DNA from: Curtobacterium herbarum
GTDB lineage: Bacteria; Actinomycetota; Actinomycetes; Actinomycetales; Microbacteriaceae
Assembly: GCF_016907335.1 (NCBI RefSeq)
Contig: NZ_JAFBBT010000001.1
Span: 2,976,001-3,040,000 of the forward strand
Direction of reading: 5' to 3'
DNA length: 64,000 nucleotides
Shown piece after piece: positions 33,173 to 42,664 of this stretch. Within the stretch, counting starts at the first letter, position 1. Each line of letters opens with the position of its first letter. Under the pieces are notes generated by a model, which saw only the letters and a list, made by a program, of their open reading frames with translations, was not told the origin of the DNA and made no database searches. The position numbers and the translations under genes are program-made.

Positions 33173-33930
33173 CGGGTGCCCCCGGTGCGTGCGGTGTCCC
33201 CGGCGACGGCGTCGTCCGCGGTGTCGCTCTCCAGCCGGCCGTCGCGCATCCGGACCCGGCGGGGCAGCGAGGCGGCGAGGTCCAGGTCGTGCGTGATGAC
33301 CAGCACGGTCGTCCCGGCGGCGTTCAGCTCGCGGAGCAGTGCGACGATCGCCGCGCCGGAGGTGGTGTCGAGCGCACCGGTCGGTTCGTCCGCCAGCAGC
33401 ACGGTCGGTTCCCCGACCAGGGCCCGGGCGATGGCGACCCGCTGCTTCTCACCGCCGGAGAGCTGTCCGGGCCGGTGGTCGACGCGGTGGCCCAGCCCGA
33501 CGCGACCGAGGGCGGCGACGGCCCGGTCGCGCCGTTCCCGTCGGGCGACACCGGAGTAGAGCAGGCCGTCCGCCACGTTCTCCCACGCGGTGGCGCCGGC
33601 CTGCAGGTGGAAGTGCTGGAACACGAACCCGATGCGCTCGGCACGGAGTGCGGAGAGGTCGTCGTCGCGCATCGTCCCGACGTCCTGGCCGGTGATCGCG
33701 ATCGTCCCGGAGCTCGGTCGGTCGAGCGTCCCGACGATGTTGAGCATGGTCGACTTGCCGGACCCCGACGGTCCGACGACGGCGACGAGTTCCCCGCGTC
33801 GGACCGCGAGCGACACCCCGCGCAGGGCCTGGACGTCGCCGTAGCTCCGCGAGACGTCGTCGAGCGACAGCACCACGTCGTCCGTGGGCCGCTCCGGCGC
33901 GTCCGGGGCGAGGGCGGCTGCGACGCTCAC
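33169..33930 (-). CDS. MacB/LolD-like ABC transporter ATPase
   Basis: A 253-residue ATP-binding subunit: Walker [12 protein letters not shown] (about 55), Q-loop VFQHFHLQ, signature [15 protein letters not shown] (about 155), Walker [13 protein letters not shown] and the H-loop ITHDLD. All catalytic elements are intact. It is coupled by GTGA to the upstream adaptor gene and ATGA to the permease, forming one exporter. Confidence 0.94.
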   Translation of the reverse strand: MSVAAALAPDAPERPTDDVVLSLDDVSRSYGDVQALRGVSLAVRRGELVAVVGPSGSGKSTMLNIVGTLDRPSSGTIAITGQDVGTMRDDDLSALRAERIGFVFQHFHLQAGATAWENVADGLLYSGVARRERRDRAVAALGRVGLGHRVDHRPGQLSGGEKQRVAIARALVGEPTVLLADEPTGALDTTSGAAIVALLRELNAAGTTVLVITHDLDLAASLPRRVRMRDGRLESDTADDAVAGDTARTGGTR

Positions 33931-35123
33931 GAGGGCACCACGACCTCGTCGCCCTCGTGGACGTCACCGGTGACCTGCACCCGGCCGTCGGCGACGAAGC
34001 CGACCTCGACGCGCACCCGCCGGGGCTCGCCGGAGGCGCGGAGGACGTCGACCGCGTACCGTGCGTCGTCGTCCGCGCCGGCGCCCTCACCGGTGACCAC
34101 GAGTGCGGACACCGGCACCGACAGCACGTCGTGCACCGTCTCGCTCCGCGCGATCACCTGTGCGGACCCGGCGGAGGGCAGCTTCCGGTCCCCCGCGTCG
34201 AACGCGACCGTGACCGCCACGTCCTGGGAGCCGTCGTCGGACTCGGTCGGGACCGCGTCCACGACCTCGCCGGGGAGCGCGCCGCCGGCACCGTTCACGA
34301 CGACCTCGACCGTGGTGCCGACCGCCACCTGCTCGGCGTCGCGCTGGGCGACGGTCGCGGTGACCACCCGCTCGGTGCTCGTGATCTGCAGGACCCCGTC
34401 CGCACCCTGCGCCGAGCTGCCGAGCTGCGCGGTGACCGCGGCCACCCGGACGTCCCCGTCGACGAAGGCGATCTGGTCCGCCGTGACCCGACCGGTGACC
34501 GGCAGACCGCGGTCCGCCTGCCACCGGCGCACCGCGGACAGGGTGCGGCGTCCGAAGACGTCGTCCTGCGCCACGTCGTAGCCGAGGGCGGCCAGGTTCT
34601 CGTTGAGCTGCTGCACGTCGGCGCCCCTCGTCCCGGTCACGAGCGGACGCCACAGCGGCGTCGTGCCGTGCATCGCCCGCACCGGACGCTCGTCCACCGC
34701 GTAGAGGGGCTCGTCCCGGTGGACGACCGGCCCGGGCTTCGGCAGCCAGGTGAGCGTGCCCGCCGCTGCACCGGGCAGGGCGACCGGGGCGCCGTACCCG
34801 AGCGTGCCGGCGATGGTCTTCGACGCGACGAGGTCGCCCTTCGTCACCGTGCCGATCGACGTCCTCGTGCCGTCCGCAGCGGCACCGGTCGCCGAGGTCC
34901 CGGACTGCGAGGACCCGGTCTCCGCCTCGGCAGCCTGGCTGGTGGTCGGGCCGTCGAGGAGCGCCCACGTGGCCGCTCCGGCACCGAGCACGGCGACCAG
35001 GCAGGTCGCGGCGACGACGACACGGGCGGGTCGCGTGCGCCTCGGGGTCGTTCCTGTGGTCATGGTCTGTTCCTCGGGGGCCGTGCCGTCGCTGTGGCTG
35101 CGGCCGTGGGTGTGGGCGGTCAT
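33927..35123 (-). CDS. HlyD/MacA-like adaptor with peptidoglycan-binding domain
   Basis: A 398-residue membrane-anchored protein. One N-terminal span ([21 protein letters not shown], about 35-55) is followed by a beta-barrel part, then a PG_binding_1 domain ([17 protein letters not shown] to [13 protein letters not shown], about 167-205) and C-terminal lipoyl/barrel segments ending with [15 protein letters not shown]. It links the MacB-type exporter to the wall. The ATG at 35123 overlaps the lipoprotein stop; a downstream ATG at 35063 with GAGGA is an equally good alternative start, 20 residues shorter. Confidence 0.85.
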   Translation of the reverse strand: MTAHTHGRSHSDGTAPEEQTMTTGTTPRRTRPARVVVAATCLVAVLGAGAATWALLDGPTTSQAAEAETGSSQSGTSATGAAADGTRTSIGTVTKGDLVASKTIAGTLGYGAPVALPGAAAGTLTWLPKPGPVVHRDEPLYAVDERPVRAMHGTTPLWRPLVTGTRGADVQQLNENLAALGYDVAQDDVFGRRTLSAVRRWQADRGLPVTGRVTADQIAFVDGDVRVAAVTAQLGSSAQGADGVLQITSTERVVTATVAQRDAEQVAVGTTVEVVVNGAGGALPGEVVDAVPTESDDGSQDVAVTVAFDAGDRKLPSAGSAQVIARSETVHDVLSVPVSALVVTGEGAGADDDARYAVDVLRASGEPRRVRVEVGFVADGRVQVTGDVHEGDEVVVPS

Positions 35124-35659
35124 CGGGCGGTCTGGCTCTGGGTGTCCGGGGAGTACTTCCGGAGGCACTCGTCGGCACGCTCCTGGAAGCCGTCCTCCAG
35201 GGCACGGGGGTACTCCTCCGGTCCGAGTGCCAGACCGCCGGGCTCCTGCTCGGGGTAGTCCGGGAACTCGTCCCGGATGCACGAGGCCACCCGGGCGTAC
35301 TCCCGCGTCCACTTGTCCTTCTCGGCGGAGCCGATCTGCTCGATGCCCAGGTCCGAGGAGCACCTCGCGGCTGCGGTCTCGAAGGCCTGCTGGTCGCCAC
35401 CCTGCGGAGCGAGGACGGTGCCGGAGCGCACCTGGTCGTCGCTCGGGTCCTCGACCTCGAAGCCGGCATCGCGCATGCAGGAGCCCCACTGCGCGCCGAG
35501 ACCGGACGCGTCCGAGGTCCCGGCAGCCTGGTCGGCGGTCGACGCGCCGGCTCCGGAGCAACCGGTCAGGCCGGCGACGAGCAGGGTGGCGGTCGTGGCG
35601 GCGAGGAGCATCCGCGGGAGGACTCGTCGCATGTCGTGGTTCAGTGTCGTGTTCTGCAT
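35120..35659 (-). CDS. Small cysteine-containing lipoprotein of the exporter cluster
   Basis: A 179-residue protein with a signal peptide and lipobox LTGC (Cys near residue 34). The mature part has several cysteines (WGSCMRDAG, AARCSSDLG, VASCIRDEF, DECLRKY) in a repeated helix-Cys pattern and an acidic, Tyr/Pro-containing middle. GGAG lies about 5 nt before the ATG. It sits between the sensor kinase and the exporter adaptor, so a ligand-binding or sensing role for that system is plausible. No named family is recognised. Confidence 0.8.
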   Translation of the reverse strand: MQNTTLNHDMRRVLPRMLLAATTATLLVAGLTGCSGAGASTADQAAGTSDASGLGAQWGSCMRDAGFEVEDPSDDQVRSGTVLAPQGGDQQAFETAAARCSSDLGIEQIGSAEKDKWTREYARVASCIRDEFPDYPEQEPGGLALGPEEYPRALEDGFQERADECLRKYSPDTQSQTAR

Positions 35660-35706
35660 GACTCCAGGACACCGGAGACCCTGTTTCGCGAGCAGTACCC
35701 GGCAGG

Positions 35707-36960
35707 TCACATCGGCGAAACACGTCCCGGCGAAACACGCACCGGCGCGACACGCACCGGCGCTACCCACACCGTGACGACCAGGCCCCCACCGGGCCGC
35801 GGAGCCAGGGTCACCTGCCAGCCGTGGGCCTGCGCGACGGCCTCGACGATGGACAGCCCGAGGCCGCTGTGCCGGCGGCCGGCCGAGCCCGATCGGCCGG
35901 CCGAGTCCGGCCGGCCGGAAGAGTCCGGCCGGCCGGTCCCGGTGTCCGCGGTCACGGCCCGTCGGAACGGCTGGGTCAACGTCGCCACGACCGCGTCGTC
36001 GAGCTCCGGCCCGCTGTTGCCGACGCGGAGCACGCAGCCGTCGGCATCGCCCTCGACCGCGACGTCGACCACCCCGCCCGGCACGTTGTACTCGATCGCG
36101 TTGTCGAGCAGGTTCCCGAGCAGCTGGCGGGTGAGGACGGGCTCGCACCGGAGCGGCACCGGGCCGGCGACGGTCGCGCTGCGCACGCGGACGTCGGCGT
36201 CGCGCGCGGCCGGTGCGGCACCGGTCACGACCTCGTCGACGAGCGCGGCCAGGTCCACGTCGCTCGTGCTCCCGTCGAGCCCGCGTTCGGCCTCGGCGAG
36301 GACGAGCAACGACTCCACGAGGTGCTCGGTCCGCCGGTTCTGCTCGAGGAGTTCGGCCCGGGCGCCGGCCAGCTCCCGCGCATCGACGTCGTCGTGCAGG
36401 CCGATCTGGATCGTCGCCCGCTGGACGGCCAGCGGGGTCCGGAGTTCGTGGGACGCCTGTGCGACGAACCGCCGCTGACTGGCGAACGCCGTGTCGAGCC
36501 GGTCGAGCAGACCGTCGATCGTCCGGGACAGCCGGCGGAGCTCGTCGTCGGGCCCGTCGAGCGCGATCCGCTCGTGCAGGGTCGAGGCGGAGATCCGTTC
36601 GGCCGTCGCGGCGATGCGGTCGAGCGGTGCGAGCATGCGTCGGCTCAGTAGCCACCCGGTGCCGCCGGCGACGACGCCGGCCCCGGCGATGCCGAGCGCC
36701 GACCACTGCCACTGCAGCGCGGCGACGGCCGACACCACGGCCACGCGCCCGACCTCCGACGTCTCCTCGTCGTCGGGCGCCCCGGTCGGTCCGGCCGCCG
36801 GGGTCACCGCCACCCGCCCGTCCCCGTCGCCGACGACGAGCTCCGTGATCGCGTGCTGCGACCCCAGCGTGACGAACACGATCGCCGCCGCGGTCAACGC
36901 CATCGACGTCACCGCGAACGCCAGCGCCGTGCGGGTCCGGAGACTCCAGGCCCGTCTCAC
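35707..36960 (-). CDS. Two-component sensor histidine kinase
   Basis: A 417-residue kinase: span 1 (about 9-31), a short outer loop of about 55 residues, span 2 (about 87-108), HAMP, H-box QASHELRTPLA (phospho-His near 168), N-box LLGNLLDNAIEYN, F-box LTQPFRRAV and G-box GLGLSIV. Between the F- and G-boxes lie four 6-residue repeats of the form GRxxSx (18-bp DNA units, 35863-35934), an unusual addition to the ATP lid. It starts at a GTG that overlaps the response regulator stop. Confidence 0.92.
   Translation of the reverse strand: MRRAWSLRTRTALAFAVTSMALTAAAIVFVTLGSQHAITELVVGDGDGRVAVTPAAGPTGAPDDEETSEVGRVAVVSAVAALQWQWSALGIAGAGVVAGGTGWLLSRRMLAPLDRIAATAERISASTLHERIALDGPDDELRRLSRTIDGLLDRLDTAFASQRRFVAQASHELRTPLAVQRATIQIGLHDDVDARELAGARAELLEQNRRTEHLVESLLVLAEAERGLDGSTSDVDLAALVDEVVTGAAPAARDADVRVRSATVAGPVPLRCEPVLTRQLLGNLLDNAIEYNVPGGVVDVAVEGDADGCVLRVGNSGPELDDAVVATLTQPFRRAVTADTGTGRPDSSGRPDSAGRSGSAGRRHSGLGLSIVEAVAQAHGWQVTLAPRPGGGLVVTVWVAPVRVAPVRVSPGRVSPM
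35863..35934 (-). repeat. 18-bp tandem repeats inside the sensor kinase ATP lid
   Basis: Four 18-bp units encode GRPDSS, GRPDSA, GRSGSA and GRRHSG. The first two (read on the minus strand) differ by only three bases. Confidence 0.8.
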
Positions 36961-37610
36961 AGCGCGTACCCCTGCCCGGGGACGGTCCGGATCGGGTCCG
37001 GGGTGCCGAGCTTCCGCCGGAGCTTCGACACCGTCACCCGCACGGCGGTCGTGAACGGGTCGACGTTCATGTCCCAGACCTTCTCGAGCAGTTCCTCGGC
37101 GGAGACGACCCGGCCGTCGGCGCGGAGCAGCACCTCGAGCACCCCGAGCTCCTTCGCGGTGAGGTCGAGCGGTCGGCCGTCCCGCGTCGCCATCCGCCGG
37201 TTCGTGTCCACGACCAGGCCGTCACGACCGAGCACCGGGGCGACCGGCGCGACCGTACGCCGACCGAGCGCCCGCACCCGGGCGACGAGTTCCGGGTACT
37301 CGAACGGCTTCGTGAGGTAGTCGTCGGCACCGAGTTCGAGTCCGTTCACCCGGTCGGTGAGCGATGTGGCCGCGGTCAGCAACAGGATCCGGGTCAGCGA
37401 CCCGCGTGCCGACAGTCGCCGGGCGACCTCGTCCCCGTGCAGGCCGGGCAGGTCGCGGTCGAGCACGACGACGTCGTACTCGTTGACGCTCAGCAGCTCG
37501 TCGGCGCAGTCGCCGCGGTAGGCGACGTCGACCGCCATGTCCTGTCGACGGAGGCCGCGGACCACGAGGTCGGCGAGCGGGGCTTCGTCATCCACCACGA
37601 GTACACGCAT
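36957..37610 (-). CDS. OmpR-family response regulator
   Basis: A 217-residue regulator with a receiver domain (VVDDEAPLA acidic pair, phospho-Asp in VVLDRDLPG near residue 51, TAATS threonine/alanine switch, KPF lysine) and a C-terminal winged helix (LTAKELGVLEVLLRADGRVV, VRVTVSKLRRKLG). First gene of the six-gene cluster; it probably controls the downstream MacB-like exporter, a layout common for antimicrobial-peptide resistance modules. Confidence 0.93.
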   Translation of the reverse strand: MRVLVVDDEAPLADLVVRGLRRQDMAVDVAYRGDCADELLSVNEYDVVVLDRDLPGLHGDEVARRLSARGSLTRILLLTAATSLTDRVNGLELGADDYLTKPFEYPELVARVRALGRRTVAPVAPVLGRDGLVVDTNRRMATRDGRPLDLTAKELGVLEVLLRADGRVVSAEELLEKVWDMNVDPFTTAVRVTVSKLRRKLGTPDPIRTVPGQGYAL

Positions 37611-37666
37611 GCACCCATTGCATGTGATGTACCAGTGGATCGGCTGAGAACGTCAGCGGATGCGGC

Positions 37667-38221
37667 TCACGCGTCGAACGGCACCTCGCCGGCCTGGCTG
37701 ACACCGGCGCGCTGCCGGTACGCCAGGTGGCCCCCGAGGTACCCGCCGACGCTGACGACGCCGAGTCCGGCGAAGGCGAGGAGCCTGCCGGATGCCTGGT
37801 TCCCGCGCTTCCGCTGCAGCCAGGACAGCCCGTACAGGCTGATGCCGACCCAGTTGACGGCCTGGTGCACCCACCCGGTCCGGAGCTGTTCGCGGTCCAA
37901 CTCGGACCAGTCGACGTAGCCGGCGACGCTCGCGCTGCCGGCCGAGACGAGCCCGACGCCGATCAGCGTCTTCGCCGCCTTGCGGTTGCCCTTCCCGCCG
38001 ATCAGGTCCAGGACGGCTGCCGAGATCCAGGCACCGAGGGGCACCTGCACCATGAGCGGGTGGACCGGGTGCCCGAACGGCACCCCGTGCAGCAGCTGCC
38101 GCAGTGCCCGGGGACGGGCGAACGCGGTGACGACCTTCCGGTCGAAGTCGACGGCTGCGTCGAGCACGCTGGCGTGCTCGACGGCTTCGGTCACGCGGCG
38201 CAGGGCCCTGATCTCCGGCAT
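37667..38221 (-). CDS. DUF2231-type membrane protein
   Basis: A 184-residue protein. FGHPVHPLMVQVPLGAW with paired His residues and three to four spans is characteristic of DUF2231 (PF09990), a membrane family sometimes found with haem or copper proteins; function unknown. The ATG follows TACCGT by 7 nt, just before the base of the clpB terminator. Confidence 0.82.
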   Translation of the reverse strand: MPEIRALRRVTEAVEHASVLDAAVDFDRKVVTAFARPRALRQLLHGVPFGHPVHPLMVQVPLGAWISAAVLDLIGGKGNRKAAKTLIGVGLVSAGSASVAGYVDWSELDREQLRTGWVHQAVNWVGISLYGLSWLQRKRGNQASGRLLAFAGLGVVSVGGYLGGHLAYRQRAGVSQAGEVPFDA

Positions 38222-38228
38222 GTCGCCG

Positions 38229-38234
38229 ACGGTA
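38229..38234 (-). promoter_or_regulatory. -10 element for leaderless DUF2231 gene
   Basis: TACCGT (minus strand) lies 7 nt before the ATG at 38221 and abuts the terminator of clpB. Confidence 0.55.
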
Positions 38235-38284
38235 GACGGGAGGCCCGTGGCCGGCCCCCAGGAACCGGCCACGGGCCTCCCGTC
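38235..38284 (-). terminator. clpB terminator with GGGAGGC basal stem
   Basis: A perfect 20-bp stem (38235-38254 with 38265-38284) with a 10-nt loop, 14 bp after the clpB stop. Confidence 0.9.
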
Positions 38285-38298
38285 GGACGACCGGCCGT

Positions 38299-40473
<2,175 letters not shown>

Positions 40474-40518
40474 GCGTTGTCCTTTCCGTTGCGTCGGTCG
40501 TGTGGTCACGAAGTCGTC

Positions 40519-40551
40519 GGACTCACATTGAGTCCATTTGGCTCAACTTTA
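40519..40551 (-). promoter_or_regulatory. clpB promoter with HspR HAIR operator and overlapping palindrome
   Basis: A HAIR element ATTGAGT-N7-GCTCAAC occupies 40527-40547 (consensus CTTGAGT-N7-ACTCAAG). TAAAGT (40551-40546, minus strand) is the likely -10 and contains the TAA stop of the MFS gene. A second palindrome, GGACTCA-CAT-TGAGTCC, covers 40519-40535 and overlaps the HAIR, giving a possible extra HspR site. Confidence 0.8.
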
Positions 40552-41982
40552 CAACGGGCTGGTTTCTTCCGCTTCCGGTGATCGTACGTTCACGATGCCG
40601 ATGGCACTCACCACCGAGCCGGCCACGAGGAGCACCGCCATCACCACCATCGCGCGGTGGATGCCGGCGACGCTCACCTCACCCCCGAGCACGACACCCG
40701 CGAGTGCGACGGTCACCAGACCGGCGATCCGCGCCACCGCGTTGTTCACCGCGGACCCGACCCCGGCCTCCCCCTGCGGCACCGAGCCGAGCACCGCGCT
40801 CGTCAGCGGGGAGACCATCAGGGTGATCCCGAACCCGACCAGCACCAGCCCGGGCAGCACACCGGTCCAGTAGCCGCTCGGGTCCTCGCCCACCGTGAGC
40901 ACGAGGAGCGCGCCGACGGCGGCCACCGCGGGGCCCGCCGCCATGAACCAGCGCGGGCCGAACCGACCGGCCAGGCCCCCGACCGTCGTCGACAGCAGCA
41001 GGAGCACCACGGTCGGCGGCAGCGTCGCGAGTCCCGCCACCCAGGCCGGGAAGGACCAGACCTCCTGCAGGAACAGCGTGACGACGAAGAAGACCATCCC
41101 GAGGGCACCGTAGATCGACAGCGTCGCGATGTTGCCGACCGCGAAGTTCCGCGCCCGGAACAGCTCGAGCGGGACGAGCGGCGACCCGGAGGTCCGCGTC
41201 ACCCGGCGCTCCCACGGCACGAAGGCGACGAGTGCCAGCGCGCCGACGACCAGTGCGGCGACGACGACCGGCGCGCCCCACCCCAGGCGCTCCTGCTCGA
41301 TGAGCCCGAGCACCACCCCGCCGACCCCGACGACGGCGAGGACCGCCCCGACGACGTCCACCCGCGGTCGGTCCCCCGCGACGACGTCGCCCGAGATCCG
41401 CCGGACCAGCGGGATCGTCACCGCGATCGGCACCGCTGTCACGACGAAGATCCACCGCCAGCCGATGCCGTCCACGATGAGCCCGCCCACCACCGGACCG
41501 AGGATCGACGCCGCACTCGACCAGGCCGTCCACGTGCCGATCGCCTTCGCCTGCACGGCACCGCGGAACGCCGCCACGATGAGGGCCAGCGCACTCGGGG
41601 TGACGAGTGCACCGCCGACGCCCTGGAACGCGCGGGCGACGATGAGCACCTCGCCGGTCGGGGCGATCGCACACACGACGGACGCGATCCCGAACACGAC
41701 GAGACCGGCCGTGATGATGCGCACCCGGCCGAACAGGTCCGAGAGCGAGCCGGCGACGAGGATCAGCGACCCGAGCGTCACCAGGTAGGCGTCGACGGTC
41801 CACTGCTGCACGACCAGGCCGCCGCCGAGCTCGGAGCGGATCGCGGGGAGCGCGACGTTGACGACGCTCGAGTCCAGGCCGACGACGAACGAGGACAGGA
41901 TCGCGACCACGAGCACGAGCCGACGGTCGTCGTGCAGGGGTGTGGTGCCTCCCGGCCGGTCGGCGGCGGGGGCAGACGTCAT
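40549..41982 (-). CDS. DHA2-type MFS drug exporter (14 spans)
   Basis: A 477-residue major-facilitator protein with about 14 hydrophobic spans, as in EmrB/QacA-type drug:H+ antiporters. Motif D1-like LDSSVVNVALPAI after span 1, motif A SLSDLFGRVR in loop 2-3, motif B-like ARAFQGVGGALVTPS and motif C SILGPVVGGLIVDG are present. Substrate unknown. The ATG follows CATGAT by 6 nt. Its 3' end overlaps the clpB promoter. Confidence 0.9.
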   Translation of the reverse strand: MTSAPAADRPGGTTPLHDDRRLVLVVAILSSFVVGLDSSVVNVALPAIRSELGGGLVVQQWTVDAYLVTLGSLILVAGSLSDLFGRVRIITAGLVVFGIASVVCAIAPTGEVLIVARAFQGVGGALVTPSALALIVAAFRGAVQAKAIGTWTAWSSAASILGPVVGGLIVDGIGWRWIFVVTAVPIAVTIPLVRRISGDVVAGDRPRVDVVGAVLAVVGVGGVVLGLIEQERLGWGAPVVVAALVVGALALVAFVPWERRVTRTSGSPLVPLELFRARNFAVGNIATLSIYGALGMVFFVVTLFLQEVWSFPAWVAGLATLPPTVVLLLLSTTVGGLAGRFGPRWFMAAGPAVAAVGALLVLTVGEDPSGYWTGVLPGLVLVGFGITLMVSPLTSAVLGSVPQGEAGVGSAVNNAVARIAGLVTVALAGVVLGGEVSVAGIHRAMVVMAVLLVAGSVVSAIGIVNVRSPEAEETSPL

Positions 41983-41988
41983 GCAGCC

Positions 41989-41994
41989 ATCATG
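41989..41994 (-). promoter_or_regulatory. -10-like element for the MFS gene
   Basis: CATGAT on the minus strand lies 6 nt before the ATG at 41982. Confidence 0.4.
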
Positions 41995-42141
41995 CGCTGC
42001 GCGGCGACGGCGTGGCGGCGGAGGCGTCTGTGGCGGAGGCCGTGACGACGACAGCCCCCGTGCGGACTGCGCGGAGGCAGGTGCACGGAGGCTGTCGGTC
42101 CCGGGGCCGGGATGCCGATGGGTCGGCGGTCTTGCGGCGCC

Positions 42142-42435
42142 CTACTGGGGGCGCGAGTCGTTGTTCGGCTGCACCGAGGGGGCAGGGTTCACGACCGGCT
42201 GCTGGACCGGCGCGGCCTGCTGGGCCGTCGCACCGTAGGCGGTCGCGTCGCTGGGGGTCGCGTCGGCACCCGGCGTCGTCGGCTTCTTGCGGTCGTCGGT
42301 CTCCATCTCCTTCTTGAAGATGTTGATCGACTGGCCGACGCCCTTGGCCAGTGCCGGCAGCTTGGTCGCACCGAACAACAGCAGCACGATGCCCAGGATG
42401 ATCACCAGGTGGAGTCCGGTGAGGCCTTGCAACAT
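42142..42435 (-). CDS. tatA: Twin-arginine translocase subunit TatA
   Basis: A 97-residue protein: N-terminal span (LHLVIILGIVLLLFGATKLP) running into the FGxxKLP hinge and an amphipathic helix (ALAKGVGQSINIFKKEM), then a Pro/Gln-rich soluble tail. TatA oligomers make the Tat pore; EfeB at 0.5 kb is a Tat client. AGGAG is 5 nt before the ATG. tatB/tatC are not adjacent. Confidence 0.93.
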   Translation of the reverse strand: MLQGLTGLHLVIILGIVLLLFGATKLPALAKGVGQSINIFKKEMETDDRKKPTTPGADATPSDATAYGATAQQAAPVQQPVVNPAPSVQPNNDSRPQ

Positions 42436-42664
42436 GATGACTCCTTCGGTACTGGGGCTGGTCGCCGCCCGACCAGGTGGCCGTCATGACCAGGTGATCG
42501 TCACGACCAGTCTGCTGATCGTGTGGACCGGTCGTCGTCGACCGGTGCGGCGGTGTCCCGCTGTGCGTCCATGCTAACTCGCGAGACCCCAGAAGCCCAG
42601 GCGGGCGACCGAACGGACACGGTTCGTTCAGGGTCGACGGCCGGACACCGCGCGGGCTGTCGGG

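Noticed and set aside
35063..35123. Later ATG for the adaptor protein at 35063
   Set aside because: It has a good GAGGA site and may be real, but the ATGA coupling at 35123 was preferred; the choice stays open.
40474..40509. In-frame upstream extension of ClpB
   Set aside because: It adds only 12 residues of no Clp_N similarity and would remove the good AAAGGA spacing.
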